Source of the DNA: Strigamia acuminata
Lineage: Eukaryota > Arthropoda > Chilopoda > Geophilomorpha > Linotaeniidae
Direction: 5' to 3'
NCBI GenBank assembly: GCA_949358305.1
Contig: OX442318.1
Span: 15,978,517-16,042,516 of the forward strand
DNA: 64,000 bases
Part shown: piece after piece, positions 41,801 to 52,505 of the stretch
Position numbering within the stretch: the first letter of the stretch is position 1
Layout of the letters: each line of letters opens with the position of its first letter
The notes under the pieces: model-generated
What the model saw: only the letters and a program-made list of their open reading frames with translations
Database searches by the model: none
Told to the model about the DNA's origin: nothing
Translations under genes and position numbers: made by a program

Positions 41801-43729
41801 AATGGATGTGGTTTCTGATGGTCCCCAGACATCCATGTGGAGAAGGTCCAGTGCTTTGGTTGAAATTGGGTTTAAATCCGGCTTGTGTGATTTACGGATT
41901 GACTTTGCAAGTCGACAGTCGTTGCATGCCAACTCCTTGGACACTTCAGCCGGTTCCATCCCGTAGACCTGATCATTGGTTGCCAGAAGACGCATTGACT
42001 TGGTGTGGAGGTGGCCAAGACGACTATGCCACAGTCCAGTTGCGTCTTTTCTTGATGCCGCAGCAGCAACCGTCTCCTTTTTAGGTGGAGAACTCGTTTT
42101 AGGGATGGATGACGTCGGGATTGACTGAATGACGTCGGAATGGGATGGGACGGAAGGAGGGAGTTGAGCTTGGGTAGGACTTAGGTTCGATAACGGATTA
42201 GTAGGAGTTGGGGTCGGAATTTCGTTCACGACGTCCAAAGATGGCAACTCGATACGAAAATCCGTCATGTGCTCAGTTTTTGTCTTTGACTTCTTTTTCG
42301 GTTTCGGAATTGGCTCGAAATCAACCTCAGAAGTGACCAGCATCTTGACTGGAGTTGTTGGTGCAGGCTGAAGAGTCGGCGAAACCGTTGTCGCAATAGC
42401 GGGGGTCACACAAAGTCCATCCACGTAATATAATCCAGCCTTTTCCTTCGCCCGGAGAACTGATGAGCGAATGTCGGATTGATAGACATTAACCTCCCCG
42501 TCATATATATCAATGTGGAATTTGTTTCTGTCGATTTTGCTCACGGAGACAAGATTCGCCTCAAAGTTCGGTGCAAATAAGACATTGTGTAGAGTCACAA
42601 AACAGTCACAGTTGTCAATCGAGGTCTGAAGTCGCACGTTACCACGTCCGGTTACTTTGGACTTGCCCTGTCCGAGTTCGATGTCGAATGGCGTAATTTG
42701 TTCAAAGTCCGAAAACCACGATCGAATATGAGAAATGTGGTCGGTGGCCCCGCAGTCAATGATCCACTCATTTGACTGCATAAAATGTGCAATAGGACGC
42801 TCGATGATCTGGGGACAATTGACGAAGAAATTTGCATCTCGTCGTGGCCTGGAACTGCCCCGTGGCTTGGGATCCTCCGGCTTCGACGCGTTCTTGTTAC
42901 TGCGACGGCTCTTACTGCGAGAGGAGCGTTGGACTTGCGCAGCGGGTGCCTGGCGGTTCTGACCATCGCCTTTCTGATGAGGGCACTTGTTGGCGTAATG
43001 TCCGAGTTCTTGACAATTAAAACATCGAACCGTCGAAATATCACGCGGAGGTCGGGATTGATTCCGTCGAGATTGACCAGTGTTGGAAGTATGCGCCGAT
43101 GCTGACTGAGAATTGTTCGTATGGATTGATTTGAGGCGCATATACTCGGAGAGAAGCTGTTCGGACACTTTATCCGGTATGAACTGGTCATCTGGCCAAT
43201 GGTATATGGCAAACGATGCTTGCGAATACTCGGGCGGAAGGCGGTGTAAGTACTGATACGAATGGTGAACATCTGAGACTGGTTCACCCACCGACTTAAG
43301 TTGGCTGGCGTGGTAATCGACGCGGGCGATGAAATCAGCCATTTCCTCGTTCGGGCCAAGTCGGAGAGCGAGGAAATCCCAGCGCATCGCGGCTTGGCGC
43401 GCGCGGGAGCTGGGAGCGTAGATCTGCGCCAACTTATCCCAAGATTGTTTAGGTGTATCGCAATTATCAAGGGCCGACTTCTTTGCCTCGGAGACAAAAC
43501 AGTAAATGAGGCCGAGAGCCTTGTCTTTCTTGCGCTGATATTTGACTTTCTCCTTTTCCGATGCGGTTTTTAGGTATTCAACTTCCTCGGTTTCCGTCAC
43601 GTGGTGCCACAATCCTTCTGCTTTGAGGAGCATTCGCATGCTCCTCTGCCACGAGTCGTAATTCCCTACAGCGAGTACGGGAACTCTGCCGCTGGTCGGA
43701 TCACTGACTTTTTGCATGATAGCAGCCAA
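38807..43729 (-). CDS. Copia gag-pol polyprotein, family C
   Basis: A single intact frame of 1640 residues from MAAIMQKVSD. In order: copia-type gag; zinc knuckle CFNCQELGHYANKC (236-249); protease with IIDCGATDH, so DCG at D325 in place of the usual DTG or DSG; integrase zinc region (HSRLGH ... CNDC); catalytic D633, D696 and E732 with D-35-E spacing; Ser/Pro-rich linker; RT with YVDD (1328-1331); RNase H with AYTDASWASD and MEAEFLAL. Much diverged from A and B; the N-terminus and linker are hardly alignable. All key residues other than the protease variation are present. About 190 bases separate the stop from the polypurine tract. Confidence 0.96.
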   Translation of the reverse strand: MAAIMQKVSDPTSGRVPVLAVGNYDSWQRSMRMLLKAEGLWHHVTETEEVEYLKTASEKEKVKYQRKKDKALGLIYCFVSEAKKSALDNCDTPKQSWDKLAQIYAPSSRARQAAMRWDFLALRLGPNEEMADFIARVDYHASQLKSVGEPVSDVHHSYQYLHRLPPEYSQASFAIYHWPDDQFIPDKVSEQLLSEYMRLKSIHTNNSQSASAHTSNTGQSRRNQSRPPRDISTVRCFNCQELGHYANKCPHQKGDGQNRQAPAAQVQRSSRSKSRRSNKNASKPEDPKPRGSSRPRRDANFFVNCPQIIERPIAHFMQSNEWIIDCGATDHISHIRSWFSDFEQITPFDIELGQGKSKVTGRGNVRLQTSIDNCDCFVTLHNVLFAPNFEANLVSVSKIDRNKFHIDIYDGEVNVYQSDIRSSVLRAKEKAGLYYVDGLCVTPAIATTVSPTLQPAPTTPVKMLVTSEVDFEPIPKPKKKSKTKTEHMTDFRIELPSLDVVNEIPTPTPTNPLSNLSPTQAQLPPSVPSHSDVIQSIPTSSIPKTSSPPKKETVAAAASRKDATGLWHSRLGHLHTKSMRLLATNDQVYGMEPAEVSKELACNDCRLAKSIRKSHKPDLNPISTKALDLLHMDVWGPSETTSIGGARFVFTIIDDATRYCWITPMAQKSQVFGIFKDFVTRIECVASTRVKAIRSDRGGEFMSNEFLDYLREKGIEGQRTNPNSPAMNGTAERINRTMAENVRAVLNETKLPDALWAELAVTFAYIKNRSPHSRLNNQVPYILWRQRALSLRHLRRIGSKCWVHFTAPGRKKLQMRAWEGYVVGYAVGTRGYRIWNPLDDKITESCHVRIDERISYRRSIRNGNGNHQSTFEFPVENVQNFPQSTVSFDENIQYLDWPKGSDSEDEHSSSDDEPEMPPLEESSSSAASAQFMTPERQLLEACALRLPSSDSNLGDDTDRDVDDIDEVSLVPMSTYTSPHVSPQTSPQTSPPLSQPGSPSRFVTTRRTMGTSVLQHTIPVFGAGPMSPAPLHGIEVLPTTARQTAFMWRYIGGDLPCAGWKREEHLRKDQRPGKIDTDVYYFPEPDVRLRSRKDVEKYCQFNHIEYDPELFFFGNIEYTLPTIPGRHVAHLCRTEPASFAEIPKFDDAPKWREAIAEELGTFEEREVYVEVPRPPDTTILGCKWIFKLKSDAAGKITRYRARLVAQGFRQTLGVDYDEVFSPVVNFVLIRMFFCLLVVLRGWKDAHLDVKCAYLYGELEHKVYMRIPAGATCTNPNNVWLLIKSLYGLHQSGRQWFEKLDETLRSLGFRKLPGCNCVYMFGSSALMLVYVDDIVLFYATDSVLDRLITLISTKFQIVNLGPITKLLGVEFIRDAGKTFISQRTYIAKIIKKFGTVINNLVKVPVTPGTMLTKGPTENLIDFPYRSLIGSLLFLASRTRPDILYSVIFLSQFNTCYTQAHIKALFQVLQYVSNTADYCIELSGCSTGLLWAYTDASWASDTATSLSFGGYICYIGNTPIGWSCRKQTTVACSTMEAEFLALVDTVKELYWLHHVYSECSILDRVPRPVIYSDALAAIQFTANDVENSKTKHIRVKFHWLREWYSAGRFELRKVPGDLNVADIFTKWLGSERLRSLISRIFRL

Positions 43730-43894
43730 GGCGAGACAGAACGCGAAAAATCACAGAAGCGACGAGAGTGGTATTGGCGCACTAAATTCGGAGCACTGAC
43801 GAACACGATGCACTTCACAACACACACACACCTCCCTCGTGGTTCAAAGCGGAAACCGTAAATGGGGCGATTCCTTCTGAAGAAATCAAAAAAA

Positions 43895-43978
43895 CCCCGA
43901 TAGCCAGTCTGAGAGGGTCCGACCGGTTGCCTGGAACCGCGGGAAACCTCACTTGTACCACGACAAGCACTATCGGGG
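43895..43978 (-). promoter_or_regulatory. Conserved structured leader motif, copia C
   Basis: A 9-bp closing stem, CCCCGATAG (43895-43903) with CTATCGGGG (43970-43978), encloses the motif CCCGCGGTTCCAGGC...CGGTCGGA (43918-43943, read on the - strand). The motif matches those of A and B while the stem sequence is wholly different. Confidence 0.6.
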
Positions 43979-44603
43979 AATACAACGACGCTTGCCCGGA
44001 TTCGAGCGAAGGGCGCCGAGGATACTAAATGTCCCACACCAAAATCCCCCTTAAATCTAACAATAATAATAATACGACCCTGAAAAATAAAGAAGGCGAA
44101 ATGGAGATTCTGTGTGGGCTGGTCACCACACCGTCGTGTAGAAAACACGGGTTTGCTCGCTTTTCTCGAAAAAGCGGCTGAAAAGCGCATTCGACCCGAA
44201 TAAATCGAGGAAAAATCCAAAAATCGTCGAAAGATAAATAAATCGACGATACTGTAGACACACCGGGGTGAATACAGCGGGTTTTGCCCGTTTCTAGATG
44301 ATAACACGCCTCGTCGGCGGTGACGAGTCGGAATCTCGGCGAAATCAGCGTTAAATCTGAAAATATAAAGATTTGCCGGAAAATTCGCGTAACCCGCGTA
44401 ATTTTCGGCAAAGTTAGACAGGAGAACGTCGGTAGAACGTCGAATGAACGTCTCGAAGACGTTACGAAAACGAAAAGGACGAAAATCGGCGGAAATCGAC
44501 GTCGGAATCTGAAAATAGGCAAAAATTTGCCGCGAATCGCGAAAATCGCGAATTTCTTGGCAAAAATTAGTGGAAAGCGTGCTAACAGAGGATAGCAACC
44601 ATC

Positions 44604-44614
44604 CTCTGCTACCA
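44604..44614 (-). other. Primer binding site of copia C (initiator tRNA-Met)
   Basis: CTCTGCTACCA on the + strand, two bases from the 5' LTR. Confidence 0.93.
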
Positions 44615-44616
44615 AT

Positions 44617-45162
44617 TGTAGCAGAGGAGGAGGAAATTAGCTCGGAATTACGAGCGAAAAATCGAAAACAGAGTCGGAACCCGACTCGCAGAGTGCTCGC
44701 AAATTCTCGCGCGCAGAATACTCGCGCCGAAAACGTTTCGAGCAAGATACGGCCGTGCACAAGCACTTATATGCCGTGGAATGATGCAAATAGCATATAC
44801 AAATAATAAAATGATTTAATATAAACAAAATATCTTACATAGTGGTCCAAATCAGGTTGGGAAAAAGGATGGGCAAGCAACTCCGTGTGCAGCGCCATCT
44901 TGGATTCGAGAGAGAGTGAGTAGCGACACCTTGTGTCGCAATACAACATTGCAAATTAGGAAAATAGTCAAAGTAACTTCCAAAACTAACAAATGCATGG
45001 TGCCTCATGCTAAAATACATAAACAATAACTAAATGACCAAAAATATGATAAACAACTTAAAAGATCGGTAAATAAGCAATAATTGAGAAATACACCGGT
45101 AAAATGATAATACAAGCCGAATCTGTCTTACATCGACTACAAACACGGTCCGTAGACCAACA
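44617..45162 (-). repeat. 5' LTR of copia C
   Basis: 546 bp, one mismatch to 38059-38604. Confidence 0.95.
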
Positions 45163-45310
45163 GAAACGGCCCGGTCGGAAACCGAACCTCGGGGTTCCTC
45201 AAGGTGTGGTTTTTGGGACTGGGGGAGGGGAAAGAGACGTCCTCCGGCCGCGCCGCGACGCGCCGTGGGTCGGACAAGAGAGAGAAAGACAACCTGGTCG
45301 GGGGGAGGGA
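45163..45310. repeat. Foldback-like block 1, rest of right arm
   Basis: Reverse complement of about 37164-37290: CCGAACCTCGGGGTTCC, GTGTGGTTTTTGGG, GGGGGAGGGG, CGCCGTGGGTCGG in mirrored order. The first five bases are the copia C target-site duplication. Confidence 0.65.
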
Positions 45311-47232
45311 AGTGGGCCGTTCTCCGACCACGTTGCAACGCGTCGCGAGTCCACATTACTACGTGTATCTCAACAACCGTTCAACTTAAAGACTCGTACT
45401 TTGTTTAAAAAAAAAAGCCAACAGCCAGTTTAATTAAGGTGTCTACTTTGCCACGAGAAGAAGCGGTATGACACGATCGCACTCGCTCGTCGGATTCCGC
45501 GAAACTCATCAACCCGGGGATTGCGCGCGGCAGCGCATAAAAAAACTCTTGACCCGAAAATAACGTGGGGTTGTATGAAAACCTGGATTTGGTATTTCGT
45601 AAACACACGCGCCGACGCATGGGGAATGTGGGAGTCCCTCCCCTGTGTTCCGAACGAGTCAATTTTGTCCCGAAAATATCCCGAAATTGCCGATATATGC
45701 ATTTCGAGCCAGAAATATTGATCTTTATTTAAATGTTGATTGTTTAGCATTTTTTTTTACATTTCACCAATTTTCCTTATGTCCTGCCTTCCTCGCTCAT
45801 TTAACACCAAAATGGCCTGCATTGAGGATTATTCCCATAATCCTTTTCGCACGTATGGAGCGCAAACAGTCGCAATAAATGAATTCAGCGGAATTCGACC
45901 TTGAGTTTGCGACGCCATCTTGAATACGAGTAAAGCACAGAATGGTGTCAATCATTCGAATTGATTAAAAATACAGACAAATCGATTAAAAACCAGCAAA
46001 AAACTAAATCGACAAAATCATTTAAAAATCAACAGATATCCATTTTGTTTGTTTTTGAACAAATTAAGAACTTTGAAAACACACCACAATTTTAAAAAGT
46101 AAACACTGGGGTCAAATAGGCGCCGAGACTCGTTTAAACGGGTGTGTGATGTGTGTCGCGGAGGCGGTGTGCGCGTTCGTGCGCAATATCGCGTGTAATG
46201 CGCACGTCTGAGTGAGCACGAGAAAAATGGTGCACGCTGGCGGTTTACCGATGTGTCGAAGTCGGCGTACGAGCGCGACTCGCGTCGTACGTCTCAGAAA
46301 ACATAAATACGGTGGTTTGGTGTTTATATCTAACGCACCAAACATGAACCAACTAGCAAATATACAAAACTAACAGTTATTTTAATAAAACAAGGTAACT
46401 TACATAGTTGAAACCAAAAAGGAATTTAAAGGTGACAAAAGACATTGCCGTCGCCATGTGCGCGCTCGCTTATGTCAAACTGGGAAAATTAATAAACGTC
46501 CCGGCAGCACGATAGGCTTTTTAAACGCACATTTCATTTTCACGTGAACAAAACATGACGTTTAGTACTGCTCCAACATCTCCCCAACAACACCGACCGT
46601 TCCCTTTCTGACCGACAGCACCCCGTTGAAATCCGGGCTGATTCCCGCCTTGGAGATGACCACCGAAGGCGAGAACCAAGACGCGGTCGTGGCAAAGGAT
46701 ATGCCCGAAACCCCGACCTTCTTTGTAGACAAGGAGTTGGACGCCGATGAGCGTTGGACGCGGGCACCGTCCACGCACGCCCGTGCACGCGCGATGTACT
46801 TTTTGCAATATCTGACAAAACTTGCCCGACGCTTAAGAAAGAACCGCGCATGAATCGAGCAAAATTCCCACATAATTTGTATAAAAAGCGGTCCAACTCA
46901 TAAATTGAAGCTCTCGTGCAGCGCAGTGAATTCAAACAATGGCGACAGAGAAATTAAAAACAAGTCTAATTTATTCGACATAGGAACACTGGTGTACAAT
47001 AGAAAATGCGTGTGTGGTGCAACAATTGAAATTGCACGCGCTCAAAACAATTAGCAAAATAAAATCATACAAAACATCGAGACTGACGAGAGAGACGAGA
47101 GTCCACGCGATATACTCGCGTGGGCGCGTGTTGAACGTGCGCACGACGCGCAAGAACCGCACAAACTGAGTCGAGGAACCACTAAAATTAAACACATGTC
47201 CGATGCAAAAACAATTATCAATAAATACATCA
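45311..47232. other. Low-complexity and degenerate sequence without a gene
   Basis: No convincing gene. GACGCCATCTTGAATACGAG at 45911 and CTTACATAGTTGAAACC at about 46402 resemble parts of the copia C LTR, so degraded copia sequence may be present. Frames of 75-131 codons on both strands at 46520-46935 could not be assigned. Confidence 0.35.
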
Positions 47233-47804
47233 TTATCGTTGCTGTTTGCAAGGAAATTGCCAAAAGTCGGTGACTGGCGGCGGGGCGAGTCCCGGGCGGA
47301 GGGGCGAGCATTGGCGGCCGAGAGGGAGAGAGAGGACGGCCGGGGCTCCCGCCGACGGTCGTAGGGGCGAGCCTTGGCGGGTTGGACGTGCGCATCGTCC
47401 ACGCACGTGGGCGCGTGATTTACTGGCGCGTTGGACGAGTTCTAAAAAAATTCTCCAAAATCTGACAAAACTGGCAACGATTTTTGATAAATTTCCACGG
47501 AATTTCAGCAATATTTTGCGAGACATTTCTGCCCGATTGGACGGGCTTCTGTAAAACAGTGTTCTTAAAATCTGTGGAAATCAATTAAATGTCGTTAAAA
47601 ATCGTTGCAAGTTTTGTCAGATTTTGGAGAATTTTTTTAAAACTCGTCCAACGCGCCAGTAAATCGAGCTCCCACACGCGCCCACATGCACGTCCAATCC
47701 GCATGGGCACTGTCACATCGGACGTTTGTTGCGTGCAAAACTTGCACCGACTTTTGGCCATTTTTGGTTAAACTTCCGCACAATTTCTGCCCGATTGGAC
47801 ACTG
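47233..47804. repeat. Hairpin satellite monomer with long dyad
   Basis: GC block with GAGAGAG, then left arm about 47415-47525 (containing GGCGCGTTGGACGAGTTC) and right arm about 47549-47668 (containing ACTCGTCCAACGCGCC). Together they form an imperfect inverted repeat of over 100 bp per arm around a short spacer with TTTCTGCCCGATTGGACGGG. Confidence 0.75.
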
Positions 47805-48780
47805 AGGTTCGGTTTCCGACCGGGTCGTTTCTTGTCCGACCCGCGGCGCGTCGCGGCGCGGCCGGAGGACGGCCCTCGTCCCCAAAAACCACACTCCGAG
47901 TCACGTGGTCTCGCACTCGACTCTTTCAGTTTTTCCGTTTTCGGGTCGCACGGCCAACAGGCCGTGACGGGCCGTAGCGGGTCGAAAACGGGCCGTTAAC
48001 GGCCCGTTGACGGCCCGTTAGCGGCCCGCATGAGGTCGCACGGGCCGTCGGCGAGCCGAAGTCCGGGAACGAAGGCCGTTACGGGACCGTGACGGGACCG
48101 TCGGCGGCCCGTTAACGGCCCGTGCGGGCCGTTACGGGATCGTGACGGGACCGTCGGCGGCCCGTTAACGGCCCGTACGACCCCATGCGGGCCGTTGACG
48201 GGCCGTTAACGGGCCGTTAACGGGCCGTTAACGGGCCGTGACGGTGTAAATCGAAAAAATCAACAACCGACAACACGTACATGAAAACGCGTACAACATT
48301 CATAGACATTAATCTCGAATCCTGTTTTTGGTTTTACGCCGTTAACGGGCCGTTAACGGCCCGCATGAGGTCGTACGGGCCGTTACGGGGTCGTGACGGG
48401 ACCGTCGGCGGCCCGTTAACGGCCCGTGCGGGCCGTTACGGGATAGTTACGGAACCGTCGGCGGCCCGTTAACGGCCCGTGCGAGCCGTTACGGGATCGT
48501 GACGGGACCGTCGGCGGCCCGTTAACGGCCCGTGCGAGCCGTTACGGGATTGTGACGGGACCGTCGGCGGCCCGTTAACGGCCCGTGCGGGCCGTTTTCG
48601 ACCCGTTGCGGCCGTTTTCGACCCGTTGCGGCCCGTTTTCGACCCGTTACGGTCCTTGGCCGTAACGGGCCGAAAACGGGAAAACTGAAAAAGTCGAGTG
48701 CGAGACCACGTGACCCGGAGTGTGGTTTTTGGGGACGAGGGCCGTCCTCCGACCGCGCCGTGACGCGCCGCGGGTCGGTC
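47805..48780. repeat. Foldback-like block 2
   Basis: Left arm from GTTCGGTTTCCGACCGGG (47807) through CACACTCCGAGTCACGTGG; right arm ends at GGGTCGGTC (48780). The core holds CGTTAACGGCCCG arrays and the AT-rich 98-bp stretch (about 48244-48341). The left arm here retains about 40 bp lost in blocks 3-5. Confidence 0.75.
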
Positions 48781-49081
48781 ACCAACTTTTGTCAATTTTT
48801 GACAGATTTTCACGGAATTTCAGCGACATTTTACGAGACGTTTCTGCCCGATGGGACGGACTTCTGTAAAACATTGCTTAAAATCCATGGAAATTTATCA
48901 CATATTGACAAAATTCGGTGCAAGTTTTGTCAGAAATTAGGAAAAAACTTTTTTCAAAACTCGTCCAACGCGCCGGTAAATTGAGCGCCCACGTGCGTCG
49001 ACAGTGGGCGCTTCAAAACCGCGTGGACACTGTCAGATCTCGGCACAGTTTGATGCGCCCAAATCTAGCAATACTTGCACC

Positions 49082-51111
49082 GACTTTTGGCAATTTGTGA
49101 CAAATTTTCACAGAATTTCGGCAACATTTTACGACACATTTCTGCCCGGTTGGACACATTTCCACAGGTTTTTTGTAAAACGTTGCTAAAATTCCGTTGA
49201 ATTTCATCAAAAATTGTGTCAAAAGTCGGTGACGGGCGGAGGGGCGAGCTCCGGGCGCCCGAGAGAGAGAGAGAAAGAGAGAGAGAGGGGACGGCCGGGG
49301 CTCCCGCCAACGGGCGGAGGGGCGAGCCTTGGCGGGTTGGGCGTGCACTATCTAGGCATGTGGGCGCTCGATTTACCGGCACGTTGGACAAGTTTTGAAA
49401 ATTTTTTTTTCCTAATTTTTGACAAAATTAGCACCGAATTTTGCCAATATTTGATAAATTTCCACGGAATTTTATCAATGTTTTACAAAAAACCCCTGGA
49501 AATGTGTCCAATCGAGCAGAAATGTCTCGTAAAATATCGCTGAAATTTGTCTAAAATTGACAAAAAATCGGTGCAAGTTTTGCTAGATATTTGCCCGGAT
49601 CAAACTGTGCCCGAAACCGCCCGATCTGACAGTGTGCACGCGGGCTGGACGTGCCCACTGTCCCCGCATGTGCACTCGCCGGCGCGTTGGACGAGTTTAA
49701 GAAGATTTTATCAATTTCTGACAAAACTTGCATCGATTTTTTGTCAATATTTGATAAATTTCCCCAGAATTTTAGCAATAAAACCTTTGAAAATGTATCC
49801 AAAAGAGCAGAAATGTCCTGTAAAATATTGCTGAAAATCTGTTGAAATTCATCAAATATTGACAAAAATCTGTGACGAGCGGAGGGGCGATCCTTTGGCG
49901 GCCGAAAGAGAGAGGGGGGACGGTCGGGGCTCCCGCCGACGGGCGGAGGGGCGAGCCTTGGCGGCCGAGAGAGAGAGAGAGAGAGGACGGCCGGGGCTCC
50001 CGCCGGCGCACTGTCCACGCATGGGCGCGCTCGATTTACTGGCGCGTTGGACGAATTTTAAATTTTTTGTTTCCTATTTCTGACAAAATTTGCACCGACT
50101 TTTGGCAATTTGTGACAAATTTTCACAGAATTTCGGCAACATTTTACGACACATTTCTGCCCGGTTGGACACATTTCCACAGGTTTTTTGTAAAACGTTG
50201 CTAAAATTCCGTTGAATTTCATCAAAAATTGTGTCAAAAGTCGGTGACGGGCGGAGGGGCGAGCTCCGGGCGCCCGAGAGAGAGAGAGAAAGAGAGAGAG
50301 AGGGGACGGCCGGGGCTCCCGCCAACGGGCGGAGGGGCGAGCCTTGGCGGGTTGGGCGTGCACTATCTAGGCATGTGGGCGCTCGATTTACCGGCACGTT
50401 GGACAAGTTTTGAAAATTTTTTTTTCCTAATTTTTGACAAAATTAGCACCGAATTTTGCCAATATTTGATAAATTTCCACGGAATTTTATCAATGTTTTA
50501 CAAAAAACCCCTGGAAATGTGTCCAATCGAGCAGAAATGTCTCGTAAAATATCGCTGAAATTTGTCTAAAATTGACAAAAAATCGGTGCAAGTTTTGCTA
50601 GATATTTGCCCGGATCAAACTGTGCCCGAAACCGCCCGATCTGACAGTGTGCACGCGGGCTGGACGTGCCCACTGTCCCCGCATGTGCACTCGCCGGCGC
50701 GTTGGACGAGTTTAAGAAGATTTTATCAATTTCTGACAAAACTTGCATCGATTTTTTGTCAATTTTTGATAAATTTCCCCAGAATTTTAGCAATAAAACC
50801 TTTGAAAATGTATCCAAAAGAGCAGAAATGTCCTGTAAAATATTGCTGAAAATCTGTTGAAGTTCATCAAATATTGACAAAAATCTGTGACGAGCGGAGG
50901 GGCGATCCTTTGGCGGCCGAAAGAGAGAGGGGGGACGGTCGGGGCTCCCGCCGACGGGCGGAGGGGCGAGCCTTGGCGGCCGAGAGAGAGAGAGAGAGAG
51001 GACGGCCGGGGCTCCCGCCGGCGCACTGTCCACGCATGGGCGCGCTCGATTTACTGGCGCGTTGGACGAATTTTAAATTTTTTGTTTCCTATTTCTGACA
51101 AAATTTGCACA
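49082..51111. repeat. 1015-bp satellite subunit, two tandem copies (unit 1)
   Basis: Boundary GACTTTTGGCAATTTGTG at 49082 and 50097. Each copy holds three related sub-monomers, marked by CGTTGGACRARTTT at spacings of about 303, 360 and 352 bp, each with a GC-rich block, a GA run and an AT-rich part with inverted repeats. Confidence 0.9.
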
Positions 51112-51410
51112 GACTTTTGTCAATTTTTGACAAATTTTCACGGAATTTCAGCAATGGGACGGACTTATGTAAAACATCGCTTAAAATCTGGAAATCTGTC
51201 AAATCTTCTTTAAATTTATGCAAGATATTGGGAAATTTTGGTTTAACTCGTCCAACGGGCCGGTAAATCGAGCGCCCACACGCGCCCACATGCACGTCCA
51301 ACCCGCATGGGCACTGTCACATCGGACGTTTGTTGCGTGCAAAACTTGCACCGACTTTTGGCCATTTTTGGTTAAACTTCCGCACAATTTCTGCCCGATT
51401 GGACACTGAG

Positions 51411-52505
51411 GTTCGGTTTCCGACCGGGTCGTTTCTTGTCCGACCCGCGGCGCGTCGCGGCGCGGCCGGAGGACGGCCCTCGTCCCCAAAAACCACACTC
51501 CGAGTCACGGGTCGCACGGCCAACAGGCCGTGACGGGCCGTAGCGGGTCGAAAACGGGCCGTTAACGGCCCGTTGACAGCCCGTTAGCGGCCCGCATGAG
51601 GTCGCACGGGCCGTCGGCGAGCCGAAGTCCGGGAACGAAGGCCGTTACGGGACCGTGACGGGACCGTCGGCGGCCCGTTAACGGCCCGTGCGAGCCGTTA
51701 CGGGATCGTGACGGGACCGTCGGCGGCCCGTTAACGGCCCGTGCGAGCCGTTACGGAATCGTGACGGGACCGTCGGCGGCCCGTTAACGGCCCGTGCGGG
51801 CCGTTACGGGATCGTGACGGGACCGTCGGCGGCCCGTTAACGGCCCGTGCGACCCCATGCGGGCCGTTGACGGGCCGTTAACGGGCCGTTAACGGGCCGT
51901 TAACGGGCCGTGACGGTGTAAATCGAAAAAATCAACAACCGACAACACGTACATGAAAACGCGTACAACATTCATAGACATTAATCTCGAATCCTGTTTT
52001 TGGTTTTACGCCGTTAACGGGCCGTTAACGGCCCGTTAACGGCCCGTTAACGGCCCGTTAACGGCCCGCATGAGGTCGTACGGGCCGTTACGGGGTCGTG
52101 ACGGGACCGTCGGCGGCCCGTTAACGGCCCGTGCGGGCCGTTACGGGATAGTTACGGAACCGTCGGCGGCCCGTTAACGGCCCGTGCGAGCCGTTACGGG
52201 ATCGTGACGGGACCGTCGGCGGCCCGTTAACGGCCCGTGCGAGCCGTTACGGGATTGTGACGGGACCGTCGGCGGCCCGTTAACGGCCCGTGCGGGCCGT
52301 TTTCGACCCGTTGCGGCCGTTTTCGACCCGTTGCGGCCGTTTTCGACCCGTTGCGGCCCGTTTTCGACCCGTTACGGTCCTTGGCCGTAACGGGCCGAAA
52401 ACGGGAAAACTGAAAAAGTCGAGTGCGAGACCACGTGACCCGGAGTGTGGTTTTTGGGGACGAGGGCCGTCCTCCGACCGCGCCGTGACGCGCCGCGGGT
52501 CGGTC
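51411..52505. repeat. Foldback-like block 3
   Basis: As block 2 but with a left-arm deletion at about 51509 (GAGTCAC joined directly to GGGTCGCACGG) and extra CGTTAACGGCC units. Contains three 53-bp repeats starting GGGACCGTCGG at 51660, 51713 and 51766. Confidence 0.8.

Larger units (their letters stand above)
43730..44616 (-). other. 5' leader of copia C
   Basis: 887-base leader, no long frame called. Contains the shared motif at 43895-43978. Confidence 0.7.
38059..45162 (-). mobile_element. Ty1/copia LTR retrotransposon, family C
   Basis: Complete 7104-bp element on the - strand. 546-bp LTRs at 38059-38604 (3') and 44617-45162 (5'), TG...CA ends. Target-site duplication GAAAC at 38054-38058 and 45163-45167. 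One LTR difference seen (38470 G, 45028 A), so a recent insertion but perhaps older than A and B. It lies in the right arm of foldback-like block 1. Confidence 0.97.

Noticed and set aside
46520-46935. Frames of 75-131 codons on both strands
   Set aside because: Both strands read equally well, no family is recognisable and no start or splice context favours one.
51660-51840. 53-bp direct repeats considered as a CRISPR array
   Set aside because: Repeats are contiguous with no variable spacers, in a eukaryotic satellite context with no cas genes.
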